Shown here: positions 23,839 through 31,683 of the stretch, piece by piece
Layout: every line of letters begins with the position of its first letter
How positions within the stretch are numbered: the first letter of the stretch is position 1
Assembly (NCBI GenBank): GCA_045617825.1
Contig: JAZLJI010000035.1
Span: forward strand, 1-31,683
Length of the DNA stretch: 31,683 nucleotides
Source: UBA6987 sp045617825
Lineage (GTDB): Bacteria > Bacillota > Clostridia > Lachnospirales > Lachnospiraceae
Direction of reading: 5' to 3'
Notes under the pieces: generated by a model
The model's database searches: none
Seen by the model: only the letters and a program-made list of their open reading frames with translations
Told to the model about the DNA's origin: nothing
Program-made: the position numbers and the translations under genes

Positions 23839-25206
23839 ATGCACAAAAAACTCTGTTACTTTTTACTTTCTTTATGCGTTTGCTTCTTGTATTTCTTGTC
23901 CGGTACTGTCCACGCCGTGGACGTTGATGCTGCCGGCAAAAAAGTCACGGCATCTATAGATACTGGTAATGACGCGTTTGCTCCCTATCAGGCGATAATC
24001 GACAAGCTCAATGAAGAATACGGTTTTTCCATGTCGATTGCCTATGAGGAAATCGAAAAGGGCCGATGCCGCTCCCCTCTGACGATTGGGCTTGAAGATT
24101 ATGAACGTTCTTTAAGGCAAAGCATTGAGGAAAGCATCCGGTTCAATGCGGAGACAAAAGAGAAATTATCACAGTTTGGTGATATCAAGTGGGAAAAGGG
24201 AGAGCTTACGGAATGCTCTATTACGCTTCCCCCAAGCGGATCATACTTTGATTCCGTCCTTGACCCGTCTGTGATCATCGACTCTACTTCTTTTAGTTCT
24301 GCCGCAGGAAGCCAAGTTGCAGGAACAAAATCAGCGGACACTGTTACCAGTATTCAGGCAAGAAAGGATCCCAGCGGAAATTATGCCTTCGTAATGCAGT
24401 CTGATATGACTATTTCGCCTACATGGCGTTATTATGGTACTCCGTCGTTTTCTTATTTTCAGATTGCGAATGTTACAAATAACTCATATTATATTCCTCA
24501 AAGCGTGTCATATAGTAAAACCGATAGCTTACGGACATGCGCCGTTACCTATACTTGTACTCACTATGACGGTTCTGGAGTCATTCTTGAAGTGAATGTA
24601 CCTGTATGCAGAGATTACAATGCAACAAGTGATTGCATTACAAATTGGCCGAATTATTCTATCCCACATACAATTACTAATAAAAGCTATAATAAAATTG
24701 ATTATTGTACAAATCAGATTAATTGCGCTGGCTATGCTTGGGGATATAACGATTTTGTTGACAGGATAAAGTTAGTCATATCCTTCTATGAGCTGAATAG
24801 CTGCTCCAACATATCAGAGTTATTAACCTTAGTTAAAAACAAGTCTAATGCATTCATGTCTGCACATGGCATCAATGCTACTGAAATAGCAAACTACAAT
24901 TCTACTATCGATCCCTCGTCACAATACAGAATAGTATTAAGAGTCGGATATATAGATTCCAACAATAATGGACAAATTGATCTCGGACTTAATCCGTGGA
25001 ATGATGTCTTCGACTATCATTGGTGGATGCAATTAGGTGATGGTTCATGGGCAGACAAACGGGGATATCTTCCGTCAAGAATCGTACCAAACACCAATAA
25101 CGATTTCAATCCAATAAATACCCCGTGGACAATGTGGGATTATGGAGAACTCGTACAAAACAACTTTTATTACAGTTCGCCCGTCTACTATAAAGTATCA
25201 GGCTAA
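23839..25206 (+). CDS. Secreted cysteine-peptidase-like protein with EF-hand-like calcium loop
   Basis: A 455-residue exported protein: signal peptide of about 26 residues ending in VHA. The N-terminal half (about 30-200) is not recognised. The C-terminal part has NCAGYAWGY (Cys296) and, about 100 residues later, DYHWWMQLGDGSWADKRGY (His394). This NC..YA ... D-x-HWW...DG.W..K.G arrangement resembles a Firmicute family of secreted papain/CHAP-like amidases or peptidases. Between them lies DSNNNGQID (373-381), a canonical EF-hand/dockerin-type calcium loop. TAGGAG precedes the ATG. The gene is visibly AT-richer, with codon use unlike its neighbours, and forms a unit with the lipoprotein at 25222. 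Horizontal acquisition and a cell-wall or proteolytic role are inference. Confidence 0.65.
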   Translation: MHKKLCYFLLSLCVCFLYFLSGTVHAVDVDAAGKKVTASIDTGNDAFAPYQAIIDKLNEEYGFSMSIAYEEIEKGRCRSPLTIGLEDYERSLRQSIEESIRFNAETKEKLSQFGDIKWEKGELTECSITLPPSGSYFDSVLDPSVIIDSTSFSSAAGSQVAGTKSADTVTSIQARKDPSGNYAFVMQSDMTISPTWRYYGTPSFSYFQIANVTNNSYYIPQSVSYSKTDSLRTCAVTYTCTHYDGSGVILEVNVPVCRDYNATSDCITNWPNYSIPHTITNKSYNKIDYCTNQINCAGYAWGYNDFVDRIKLVISFYELNSCSNISELLTLVKNKSNAFMSAHGINATEIANYNSTIDPSSQYRIVLRVGYIDSNNNGQIDLGLNPWNDVFDYHWWMQLGDGSWADKRGYLPSRIVPNTNNDFNPINTPWTMWDYGELVQNNFYYSSPVYYKVSG

Positions 25207-25221
25207 ACACAGGATGTTGCA

Positions 25222-25974
25222 ATGAGTATGCGCATAGTATGTCTGTTAATAATTTTCAGTTTGCTTTTTCTTTCCGGATGTCAGTCTTCTTCTCTTATCG
25301 GGGATGATGACACGACGCAGATGGCCGAATCATCCAGTACTGACAACATACCGGACATTGCGTCGATCAAGAAAGCCGATGTCCCGTGCTATCCGCAAAA
25401 TGAGTTCTTATTTACCAATGAGTGCTTTTCATTTTGCCGCGATATGGATTATTTTTTGAGTTTTTCAATCGGTTATAACACGTTTGACGCTATAGTAAAT
25501 ACATATCCTCCGCAAATAATCGGAACCGTAAAGAATCCCGGGAATGATTCTCTTTATTTAGGATACGATACTGATGGCGGCACACGGGTATTCGTTTTTT
25601 TCTATGAGAGCGACGGGTACAGACTCTCCAAAGGATTCCCGGTCATGATGAAAAAGTCTCTCTGCATGAAAGACTTTGATCATATCAGTGAAGGTGATAC
25701 ACTGGAGGAAGTCAAGCGAATTGATCCCATAGCTGAAATATATCAGCAAGGATATGATCTCCTGTCAGATGAAATGATAGAGAGTCTTTATACACAAGGG
25801 AGAGAAACGATCAGTACTATTCATGTCTTGGTCGATGGGGCGATCCGAATCAACTACGATCGCAGCACGAAAGGTCACTATACCATTACAGGCATTTACC
25901 GTTCTGCAGATTTTTTATTACCGATGTTGGGAGGAACGGTCAACTATCGGATCGATCCTGATGATTATATTTAA
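25222..25974 (+). CDS. Lipoprotein of unknown function, partner of the secreted cysteine-peptidase-like gene
   Basis: A 250-residue protein with a signal peptide ending LSGC (Cys20), then a short Ser/Asp-rich linker. The mature domain (about 45-250) is mixed alpha/beta, with many Tyr, Phe and Asp residues; it is not recognised and no active-site motif is evident. The start is 15 bases after the preceding stop, with a weak AGGA element, so the two genes form one transcript. Like its partner it is AT-rich. It could be an immunity protein, inhibitor or anchoring factor for the secreted enzyme, but nothing in the sequence proves this. An alternative start at the next ATG (25228) would shorten it by two residues. 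Confidence 0.7.
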   Translation: MSMRIVCLLIIFSLLFLSGCQSSSLIGDDDTTQMAESSSTDNIPDIASIKKADVPCYPQNEFLFTNECFSFCRDMDYFLSFSIGYNTFDAIVNTYPPQIIGTVKNPGNDSLYLGYDTDGGTRVFVFFYESDGYRLSKGFPVMMKKSLCMKDFDHISEGDTLEEVKRIDPIAEIYQQGYDLLSDEMIESLYTQGRETISTIHVLVDGAIRINYDRSTKGHYTITGIYRSADFLLPMLGGTVNYRIDPDDYI

Positions 25975-25998
25975 AAGCCGATTTTCGCGATATCTCTT

Positions 25999-26026
25999 TT
26001 GATACCCACTGACCTTTTCAGATAAA
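25999..26026 (+). promoter_or_regulatory. Putative promoter of the ior operon
   Basis: TTGATA (25999-26004), 16 bases, GATAAA (26021-26026). A six-bp GC hairpin (GCCTCG/CGGGGC, 26028-26044) sits at the predicted 5' end just before the AAGGAGG of iorA. No T-box is present here. Confidence 0.5.
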
Positions 26027-26062
26027 GCCTCGCGCAGCGGGGCCTCGAAGGAGGAACTACAG

Positions 26063-27793
26063 ATGAAAACACTGATGTTAGGCAATGAAGCCTTTGCCAG
26101 GGGCCTGTACGAGGCGGGCTGCAGCTTCGTCTCCAGCTATCCCGGCACCCCTTCCACGGAGATCACCGAGGAAGCGGCCAAATATGACGAGATCTACGCG
26201 GAATGGGCGCCCAACGAGAAGGTCGCCATGGAATCCGCCTTCGGCGCCTCTCTGGCCGGCAAACGCAGCTTCTGCGGCATGAAGCACGTGGGCATGAACG
26301 TGGCGGCCGATCCCATGTTCACTCTTTCCTATACGGGGGTAAACGGCGGCATGATCATCGGCGTGGCGGACGATCCCGGGATGCACTCCAGCCAGAACGA
26401 GCAGGACTCCCGGCACTACGCCATCGCGGCCAAGCTGCCGATGTTAGAGCCCTCCGATTCCGCCGAGGCGCTGGAATTCGTCTCCCTGGCCTACGATCTT
26501 TCCGAGGAATACGACACCCCCGTCATCATCAAGATGTGCACCCGGGTGGCCCATTCCCAGAGCGTGGTGGAGCTGGGCGACCGGAACTGCCCTCCCACTG
26601 TTCCCTATGAAAAACAGCCGGCCAAATACGTGATGATGCCCGGCTTTGCCATCAAGCGTCATCCGCTGGTCGAGGAGCGCACGAAGAATCTGGCGGCCCT
26701 GGCGGACTGCGGCTGGTTCAACCGCATCGAGGACGGTAAGGACAGCTCCATCGGCATCATTACCTCTTCCACCAGCTACCAGTACGTCAAGGAAGCTCTG
26801 GGCGACCGGTACCCCGTGCTCAAGCTGGGCATGGTCAACCCGCTGCCCGAGAACCTGATCCTGAACTTTGCCGCCTCCGTGAAGACCGTCGTCGTGGTGG
26901 AGGAGCTGGATCCCATCATCGAGACCCACTGCCGGAACCTGGGGCTCAAGGACGTGAAGGGCAAGGAGCTCTTCGGGCCTCTGGGCGAATTCAGCCAGAA
27001 CCTGATCCGCGAGAAGCTGGGAGACGGTGCCCTTTCCGGACAGAGCGTCGGGGAAAACGTTCCCGCGAGACCTCCCGTGATGTGCGCCGGCTGCCCGCAC
27101 AGAGGCATGTTCTACACCTTAAAGAAGAATAAGCTGAGAGTCCTGGGCGACATCGGCTGCTATACCCTGGGCGCGCTGGCACCTCTGGGCGCCATGGACA
27201 GCACCATCTGCATGGGCTCCTCCGTCTCCTCTCTCCACGGCTTCAACAAGGCCACCGGCGAGGACAGCGCGAAGGATACCGTGGCCGTGATCGGCGACTC
27301 CACCTTCATGCACAGCGGCATCACCGGTCTGGTGAACGTCGCCTATAACGAGTCTCATTCCACCGTCATCATTCTGGACAATTCCATCACCGGCATGACC
27401 GGCCACCAGCAGAACCCCTGCACCGGCCGGAACCTGAAGGGCGACCCCTGCACCAAGATCGATCTGGAGACCCTTTGCCGGGCCGTGGGCATCCGCCGCG
27501 TAAGGGTGGTGGATCCCTACGATCTGGCCGCCTGCGACGCTGCCGTGAAGGAAGAGCTGGCGGCGCCCGAGGCCTCCGTGATCATTTCCCGGAGACCCTG
27601 CGCCCTGTTAAAGAGCGTGAAGCACCCCGGCCCGCTCACCCCTGACACCGACAAATGCGTCGGCTGCAGGAGCTGCATAGCCATCGGCTGCCCGGCTATC
27701 TCCATGAAGGACGGCAAGGTCCAGATCGACAGCACCCTCTGCACCGGCTGCGGCGTCTGCACCCAGCTGTGCCGTCTGGGCGCACTGAAATAA
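26063..27793 (+). CDS. iorA: Indolepyruvate:ferredoxin oxidoreductase alpha subunit
   Basis: A 576-residue subunit with thiamine diphosphate and iron-sulfur sites. The N-terminal pyrimidine-binding domain opens with YPGTPSTEI (26-34) and EWAPNEKVAMESAFG. The diphosphate-binding domain carries CAGCPHRG, GDIGCYTLG and GDSTFMHSG, with a downstream Asn. The C-terminus is a two-cluster ferredoxin: CVGCRSCIAIGCP and CTGCGVCTQLC (about 533-571). With IorB it interconverts arylpyruvates (indolepyruvate, phenylpyruvate, hydroxyphenylpyruvate) and arylacetyl-CoA plus CO2, using ferredoxin. It is first of a tight five-gene operon; iorB begins 16 bases later. AAGGAGG lies nine bases from the ATG. Direction in the cell depends on ferredoxin redox state and gene regulation. 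Confidence 0.95.
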   Translation: MKTLMLGNEAFARGLYEAGCSFVSSYPGTPSTEITEEAAKYDEIYAEWAPNEKVAMESAFGASLAGKRSFCGMKHVGMNVAADPMFTLSYTGVNGGMIIGVADDPGMHSSQNEQDSRHYAIAAKLPMLEPSDSAEALEFVSLAYDLSEEYDTPVIIKMCTRVAHSQSVVELGDRNCPPTVPYEKQPAKYVMMPGFAIKRHPLVEERTKNLAALADCGWFNRIEDGKDSSIGIITSSTSYQYVKEALGDRYPVLKLGMVNPLPENLILNFAASVKTVVVVEELDPIIETHCRNLGLKDVKGKELFGPLGEFSQNLIREKLGDGALSGQSVGENVPARPPVMCAGCPHRGMFYTLKKNKLRVLGDIGCYTLGALAPLGAMDSTICMGSSVSSLHGFNKATGEDSAKDTVAVIGDSTFMHSGITGLVNVAYNESHSTVIILDNSITGMTGHQQNPCTGRNLKGDPCTKIDLETLCRAVGIRRVRVVDPYDLAACDAAVKEELAAPEASVIISRRPCALLKSVKHPGPLTPDTDKCVGCRSCIAIGCPAISMKDGKVQIDSTLCTGCGVCTQLCRLGALK

Positions 27794-27809
27794 GAAGGGG
27801 GAAAAAGCC

Positions 27810-28385
27810 ATGAAAACCACTAAAATGATGATCGTAGGCGTCGGCGGCCAGGGCACGCTGCTGGCCAGCAAGCTGCTGGGCCGGATGCTGCTGGCCCGGG
27901 GCCTGGACGTGAAGGTCAGCGAGGTCCACGGCATGAGCCAGCGCGGCGGCAGCGTGGTCACCTACGTCTGCTTCGGCGACAAGGTCTACTCTCCCATCGT
28001 GGATAAGGGCGAGGCCGACTATATCCTTTCCTTTGAGATGCTGGAGGCCGCCCGCTGGCTGGAATATCTGGCCCCGCAGGGCGTGATGATCACCAACACC
28101 CAGGAGATCAATCCCATGCCCGTAATCACCGGCGCCGCCGCCTATCCCGAGGACCTTTCCGGCAAATTAGCTGCGAAGCTGGGGGAGCGTCTGGACGCCT
28201 TCGACGCCCTCACCCCCGCCCAGGAGGCCGGCTCCGCCAAGGCCGTCAACCTGGTGCTGATGGGCCGACTGGCGAAATACTTTGATTTTACCGAAGAGGA
28301 ATGGCAGGCGGGCATCAGAGCCAGCGTTCCGGAGAAATTCCTGGACATGAATCTGAAGGCCTTTGCTGCGGGACAGCAGGGCTGA
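27810..28385 (+). CDS. iorB: Indolepyruvate:ferredoxin oxidoreductase beta subunit
   Basis: A 191-residue partner of IorA belonging to the pyruvate:ferredoxin oxidoreductase gamma-type (POR) family. It has the hallmark start 'MMIVGVGGQGTLLASKLLG' (about 6-24) and EVHGMSQRGGSVVTYV (about 38-53), a substrate/CoA-side motif conserved in IorB and KorC-type subunits. Length is typical. AAGGGGG precedes the ATG. The gene lies between iorA and paaK with short gaps, consistent with a stoichiometric complex made from one message. Confidence 0.93.
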   Translation: MKTTKMMIVGVGGQGTLLASKLLGRMLLARGLDVKVSEVHGMSQRGGSVVTYVCFGDKVYSPIVDKGEADYILSFEMLEAARWLEYLAPQGVMITNTQEINPMPVITGAAAYPEDLSGKLAAKLGERLDAFDALTPAQEAGSAKAVNLVLMGRLAKYFDFTEEEWQAGIRASVPEKFLDMNLKAFAAGQQG

Positions 28386-28409
28386 TCTGCGCGGCAGGGG
28401 GATAAGCCA

Positions 28410-29708
28410 ATGGAACGGTATTTTCAGAAAGAGATCGAATGCTCTCCCGTGGAGGAGCTGAAAAGGATACAGGACGAAAAGCTGACCGCTCAGGTCCGCC
28501 ACGTCTGGGAGCACGTGCCCTACTATCGGGCCAAGATGGAGGAAAAGGGCGTCCGCCCCGAGGATATCCGCGGCACGGAGGATCTGTACAAGCTGCCCTT
28601 CCTCACCAAGGCGGACCTTCGGGACACCTATCCCATGGGCCTGCTGGCCGTGCCTCTCACCGACGTGGTGCGGGTCCACTCCACCTCCGGCACCACCGGC
28701 AAGAGGGTCATGGGCTTCTATACCAAGGAGGACCTGGAGTTCTGGGATGACTGCACCGCCCGGGCCATCGTGGCCGCGGGAGGAGACAAGGACGATATCT
28801 GCCAGATCTGCTACGGCTACGGCCTGTTCACCGGCGGCATGGGGCTGCACGGCGGCTCCACCCGGGTGGGCTGCACCACGCTGCCCATGAGCTCCGGCTC
28901 CACGGACCGCCAGCTGCAGTTCATGGAGGATCTGGGCTCCACGATCCTGATGTGTACGCCCTCCTACGCCGCCTACCTGGCGGAGTGCGTCACCGAGCGG
29001 GGCTTAAAGGACAAGATCAGACTGAAGGCCGGCATCTTCGGCGCCGAGGCCTGGAGCGAGGAAATGCGCCGGAACCTGGAGCTGAAGCTGGGCATCAAGG
29101 CCTTTGATATCTACGGACTGACGGAGCTCTCCGGCCCCGGCGTGGCCTTCGAATGCAGCGCCCAGAGCGGCATGCACATCAACGAGGACCATTTCCTGGC
29201 GGAGATCATCGACCCGGACACCGGCGAGGTGCTGCCCGAGGGGACCGAGGGCGAGCTGGTATTTACCGCGCTGGACCGGAAGGCCTTCCCGCTGCTGCGC
29301 TACCGCACCCGGGACATCTGCGTGCTCTACCGCGAGAAATGCTCCTGCGGCCGCACGCACATCAAGATGCAGAAGCCCCGAGGCCGCAGCGACGACATGA
29401 TGATCGTGAAGGGCGTCAACGTCTTCCCTTCCCAGATCGAGGCCGTCCTGATGGAGCAGGGCTATTCCGCCAACTACCAGATCATTCTGGACCGGGTGAA
29501 CAACACCGATACCATCGACCTGCTGGTGGAAATGCCTCAGGAGCATTTCTCCGACTCCCTGGCCAAGATCACCGAGCGGGAGAAATCGCTGGTGGCAGGC
29601 CTCAAATCCATGCTGGGCATCCACGTGAAGGTCCGGCTGGTGGCCCCCAAGTCCATCGCCCGCAGCGAGGGCAAGGCCGTCCGCATCATCGACAAACGGG
29701 TATTCTAA
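28410..29708 (+). CDS. paaK: Phenylacetate-CoA ligase (arylacetate-CoA ligase)
   Basis: A 432-residue ANL enzyme of the PaaK clade, which activates phenylacetate, indoleacetate or hydroxyphenylacetate with ATP and CoA. Landmarks: HVPYYRAKM near 35-43, the phosphate loop STSGTTGK (91-98), YGLTELSGPGV near 235-245, YRTRDIC near 300, and GRSDDMMIVKGVNVFPSQIE (about 325-344). Length matches the family, which is shorter than the T-box-controlled ligase at 22138. In ior operons it either conserves energy by making ATP from arylacetyl-CoA during amino acid breakdown, or supplies arylacetyl-CoA for reductive carboxylation. GGGGGAT lies upstream of the start. Confidence 0.95.
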   Translation: MERYFQKEIECSPVEELKRIQDEKLTAQVRHVWEHVPYYRAKMEEKGVRPEDIRGTEDLYKLPFLTKADLRDTYPMGLLAVPLTDVVRVHSTSGTTGKRVMGFYTKEDLEFWDDCTARAIVAAGGDKDDICQICYGYGLFTGGMGLHGGSTRVGCTTLPMSSGSTDRQLQFMEDLGSTILMCTPSYAAYLAECVTERGLKDKIRLKAGIFGAEAWSEEMRRNLELKLGIKAFDIYGLTELSGPGVAFECSAQSGMHINEDHFLAEIIDPDTGEVLPEGTEGELVFTALDRKAFPLLRYRTRDICVLYREKCSCGRTHIKMQKPRGRSDDMMIVKGVNVFPSQIEAVLMEQGYSANYQIILDRVNNTDTIDLLVEMPQEHFSDSLAKITEREKSLVAGLKSMLGIHVKVRLVAPKSIARSEGKAVRIIDKRVF

Positions 29709-29718
29709 GGAGGAGGCT

Positions 29719-30147
29719 ATGGCAGTCACTCAGATTTCTGTATTTTTGGAAAACCGCCCCGGACAGCTGGCAGAGATCACCGGCGTGCTGTTCCGAGAGG
29801 GCGTGAATCTGCGCGCCCTGAACATCGCCGAGACCGCCGACTACGGGGTGCTGAGACTCATCGCCGATGACAGCGAGCTGGCCTGCAGGGTCCTGGCGGA
29901 GAGCGGCTTCATCTACTCCGTCGGCAAGGTCGCCGCGGTCACCGTTCCGGACGAGCCCGGCGGACTGTTCCGCATCCTGAACCTTTTGGCCGAGGCCGGG
30001 GTGGACGTGGAATACATGTACTCCATCTTCGGCGGCCGGGACGGCAAGGCCTACATGGTCATGAAGATGGATGAGGAAAAGGCCCGCGCCGTCCTTAAGG
30101 CCAGCGGCTTCCCGCCGGCAAACGCCGAGGACATCGGCCTCCACTGA
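29719..30147 (+). CDS. Tandem ACT-domain amino acid-binding protein
   Basis: A 142-residue protein made of two ACT domains: residues about 4-68 (ISVFLENRPGQLAEI...) and about 72-138 (AAVTVPDEPGGLFRIL...). Each begins with the ligand-binding N/D-x-P-G turn. There is no catalytic domain. Stand-alone tandem ACT proteins are common in ior/paaK operons and are thought to sense aromatic amino acids and adjust the pathway enzymes, but the mechanism is not established. It starts ten bases after the paaK stop with AAGGAGGAGG. A GC hairpin (CCGCCC/GGGCGG, 30155-30170) without a U-run follows, which may tune expression of the next gene. Confidence 0.9.
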   Translation: MAVTQISVFLENRPGQLAEITGVLFREGVNLRALNIAETADYGVLRLIADDSELACRVLAESGFIYSVGKVAAVTVPDEPGGLFRILNLLAEAGVDVEYMYSIFGGRDGKAYMVMKMDEEKARAVLKASGFPPANAEDIGLH

Positions 30148-30198
30148 ATATGCTCCGCCCCCCCGGGCGGGATCTTCCGAGAAGAAACGAGGTGTACT

Positions 30199-31365
30199 AT
30201 GAAAGAATTAAGCAGAAAGAATGCGCTGTTCACCGATTCCGTCATCCGCCGGATGACCCGTATCGCCATCGCCAACGATGCCATCAACCTGGCACAGGGC
30301 TTCCCGGATTTCGATCCGCCCAAGGCCATGACCGACCGGCTGGCCGAGATCGCCCCGCTGGGCCCTCACCAGTACCCCATCACCATGGGCGCTCCCAACT
30401 TCCGCCGGGCCCTCTGCGCCAAATGCGGCCGCTTCATGGGCCGGACCCTGGACCCTGAGACCGAATGCGTCGTGACCATCGGCTCCACCGAGGCCATGGT
30501 GGACACCCTCTTCGCCCTGACCAATCCCGGGGACAAGATCATCATCTTCAGCCCCTATTTTGAGAACTATCACGCGCAGACCCTCTTCGCCTCCTGCGAG
30601 CCCATCTACGTGCCGTTAGTCCCGCCCACCTTCCGCTTCGACTTCAACGTGCTGGAGGATGCCTTCAAGCAGAACCCCAAGGCGATCCTGATCTGCAACC
30701 CGGCCAATCCCAGCGGACGTGTCTTCACCCAGGAGGAAATGAGCTTCATCGCCTCCCTCTGCATCAAATACGACGTCTACGCCATCATGGACGAGGTCTA
30801 TGAGCACATCGTCTTCGACGGCCGGAAGCATATCTACATGAACAGCCTGCCCGGCATGTGGGAGCGCACCGTTTCCTGCTCCTCCCTGTCCAAGACCTAT
30901 TCCATCACCGGCTGGCGTCTGGGCTATGCCATCGCGCCCAAGCATCTGATGGACCGCATCAAGCAGTACCACGATTTCAACGCCGTGGGCGCCGCCTCTC
31001 CCTTAATGGAGGCCGCCGTGGTTGGTCTGGAAATGCCCGACAGCTACTACACCGAATTCCAGGCGCACTACGCGCACATGAAGACCCTCTTCACCCAGGG
31101 CCTGGAGGACATCGGCATCCCCTTCAGCAGCCCCGAGGGCACCTACTTCATCCTGGCGGACATCGCTCCCTTCATGAAGAAGGGCCAGACGGACGTGGAG
31201 TTCTGCGAGGAAATGACGAAGAAGATCGGCGTGGCCTGCGTGCCCGGCTCTTCCTTCTTCATGGAGGACGTGAACCACATCGTCCGGCTGCATTTCGCCA
31301 AGAAGGACGAGACCCTGGCCGCCGCTCTGATGCGCCTGTCCGATATCCGGGATATGCTGAAATAA
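30199..31365 (+). CDS. PLP-dependent aminotransferase, class I/II (probable aromatic aminotransferase)
   Basis: A 388-residue fold-type I aminotransferase. Visible family features include NLAQGFPDFDPP near residues 32-43, PYFENYHAQ (the cofactor-stacking region), NPANPSGRVF (the Asn-Pro loop near 170), DEVYEH, and the lysine motif SLSKTYSITGWRLGYA with the PLP Lys at 232. In this operon it would interconvert aromatic amino acids and the arylpyruvates used by IorAB. It could also accept methionine or glutamine like related kynurenine/glutamine transaminases. GAGG lies before the ATG. The next gene, the fifth lipoprotein paralog, begins 48 bases later with no terminator between them. Confidence 0.92.
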   Translation: MKELSRKNALFTDSVIRRMTRIAIANDAINLAQGFPDFDPPKAMTDRLAEIAPLGPHQYPITMGAPNFRRALCAKCGRFMGRTLDPETECVVTIGSTEAMVDTLFALTNPGDKIIIFSPYFENYHAQTLFASCEPIYVPLVPPTFRFDFNVLEDAFKQNPKAILICNPANPSGRVFTQEEMSFIASLCIKYDVYAIMDEVYEHIVFDGRKHIYMNSLPGMWERTVSCSSLSKTYSITGWRLGYAIAPKHLMDRIKQYHDFNAVGAASPLMEAAVVGLEMPDSYYTEFQAHYAHMKTLFTQGLEDIGIPFSSPEGTYFILADIAPFMKKGQTDVEFCEEMTKKIGVACVPGSSFFMEDVNHIVRLHFAKKDETLAAALMRLSDIRDMLK

Positions 31366-31413
31366 GCCCCGGACCGCCGAAAAAATCAAGAAGACGTATT
31401 TAGGAGATCACTC

Positions 31414-31683
31414 ATGAAGAACAACGCGATCCGGCTCAGCGCTCTGCTGCTGACGCTCTGCCTGCTGCTTTCTCTGGCAGCCTGCGGCGGAAGCCCTGCC
31501 GCTTCCACGGAAGCTCCCGCGGAGCAGACGACCGAGGCCCCCACGGAGCAGACCGCAGCCCCCACGGAGGGCACGACCGAGGCCCCTACCGAGCAGACCA
31601 CCGAACCCGCCGCCCCCGTCCGGGGGATGAACGCGCTGCGGGAGAAGGCCGTCGCCTACATGAAGGCCATGGCAGCCGTGGAA
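31414..31683 (+). CDS. Paralog 5 (truncated by the window end): lipoprotein of the Cys-His-Glu family
   Basis: The first 90 codons of a gene that runs off the window. It has a signal peptide ending LAAC (Cys24), a Thr/Glu/Pro/Ala linker with repeated TEAPTEQT units, then GMNALREKAVAYMKAMAAVE, the opening of the domain shared with the genes at 7112, 9849, 11870 and 13109. The catalytic-site part is beyond the edge. TAGGAG precedes the ATG. It follows the aminotransferase by 48 bases on the same strand without a visible terminator or strong promoter, so it may be read through from the ior operon. Confidence 0.85.
   Translation, partial: MKNNAIRLSALLLTLCLLLSLAACGGSPAASTEAPAEQTTEAPTEQTAAPTEGTTEAPTEQTTEPAAPVRGMNALREKAVAYMKAMAAVE

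Noticed and set aside
1..31683. CRISPR arrays, tRNA or rRNA genes, insertion sequences, prophage or attachment sites
   Set aside because: I saw no regularly spaced repeats, cloverleaf-like sequences, transposase or integrase motifs on either strand.

Overview
The window looks like a chromosomal segment of a GC-rich anaerobic Clostridia-type Firmicute, probably a gut or rumen relative of Lachnospiraceae or Oscillospiraceae. The reasons are AGGAGG-type ribosome binding sites, TTGACA/TATAAT promoters (often with an extended TG -10), lipobox lipoproteins, a T-box riboswitch and an oxygen-sensitive indolepyruvate-type ferredoxin oxidoreductase. There are no rRNA or tRNA genes, CRISPR arrays, transposases or phage genes. 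The genus assignment is inference.

Bases 1-20,000 are mostly on the minus strand. They hold an Ig-like repeat lipoprotein, an Ldh2-type dehydrogenase, an ABC exporter fused to a GNAT acetyltransferase, and a two-gene unit of a lipoprotein plus a GH20-like glycoside hydrolase. A short plus-strand island follows (8629-9675) with a signal-peptide ORF broken by a stop codon and a lipoprotein. Next is a tandem operon of three paralogous lipoproteins (14347 down to 9849), then an M81 peptidase/EAL phosphodiesterase operon, and an HTH regulator/MATE transporter pair.

From 20,060 onward everything is on the plus strand: flotillin; a T-box leader with a UAC (Tyr) specifier before an AMP-forming acyl-CoA ligase; two AT-rich genes for a secreted cysteine-peptidase-like protein and a lipoprotein; and an aromatic amino acid cluster, iorA-iorB-paaK-ACT-aminotransferase. 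The window ends inside a fifth copy of the lipoprotein family.

Two themes stand out. The first is an expanded, apparently undescribed family of secreted lipoproteins with an invariant Cys-79-His-29-Glu spacing that suggests an NlpC/P60- or papain-like peptidase. It has four full copies and one partial copy here; one copy carries an added discoidin domain, and two transcription units share a matching promoter. The second is a tyrosine-type T-box in front of a CoA ligase next to an IOR/PaaK/aminotransferase cluster. This suggests that arylacetates are salvaged into aromatic amino acids by reductive carboxylation when charged tRNA-Tyr runs low. All functions are read from sequence motifs alone.
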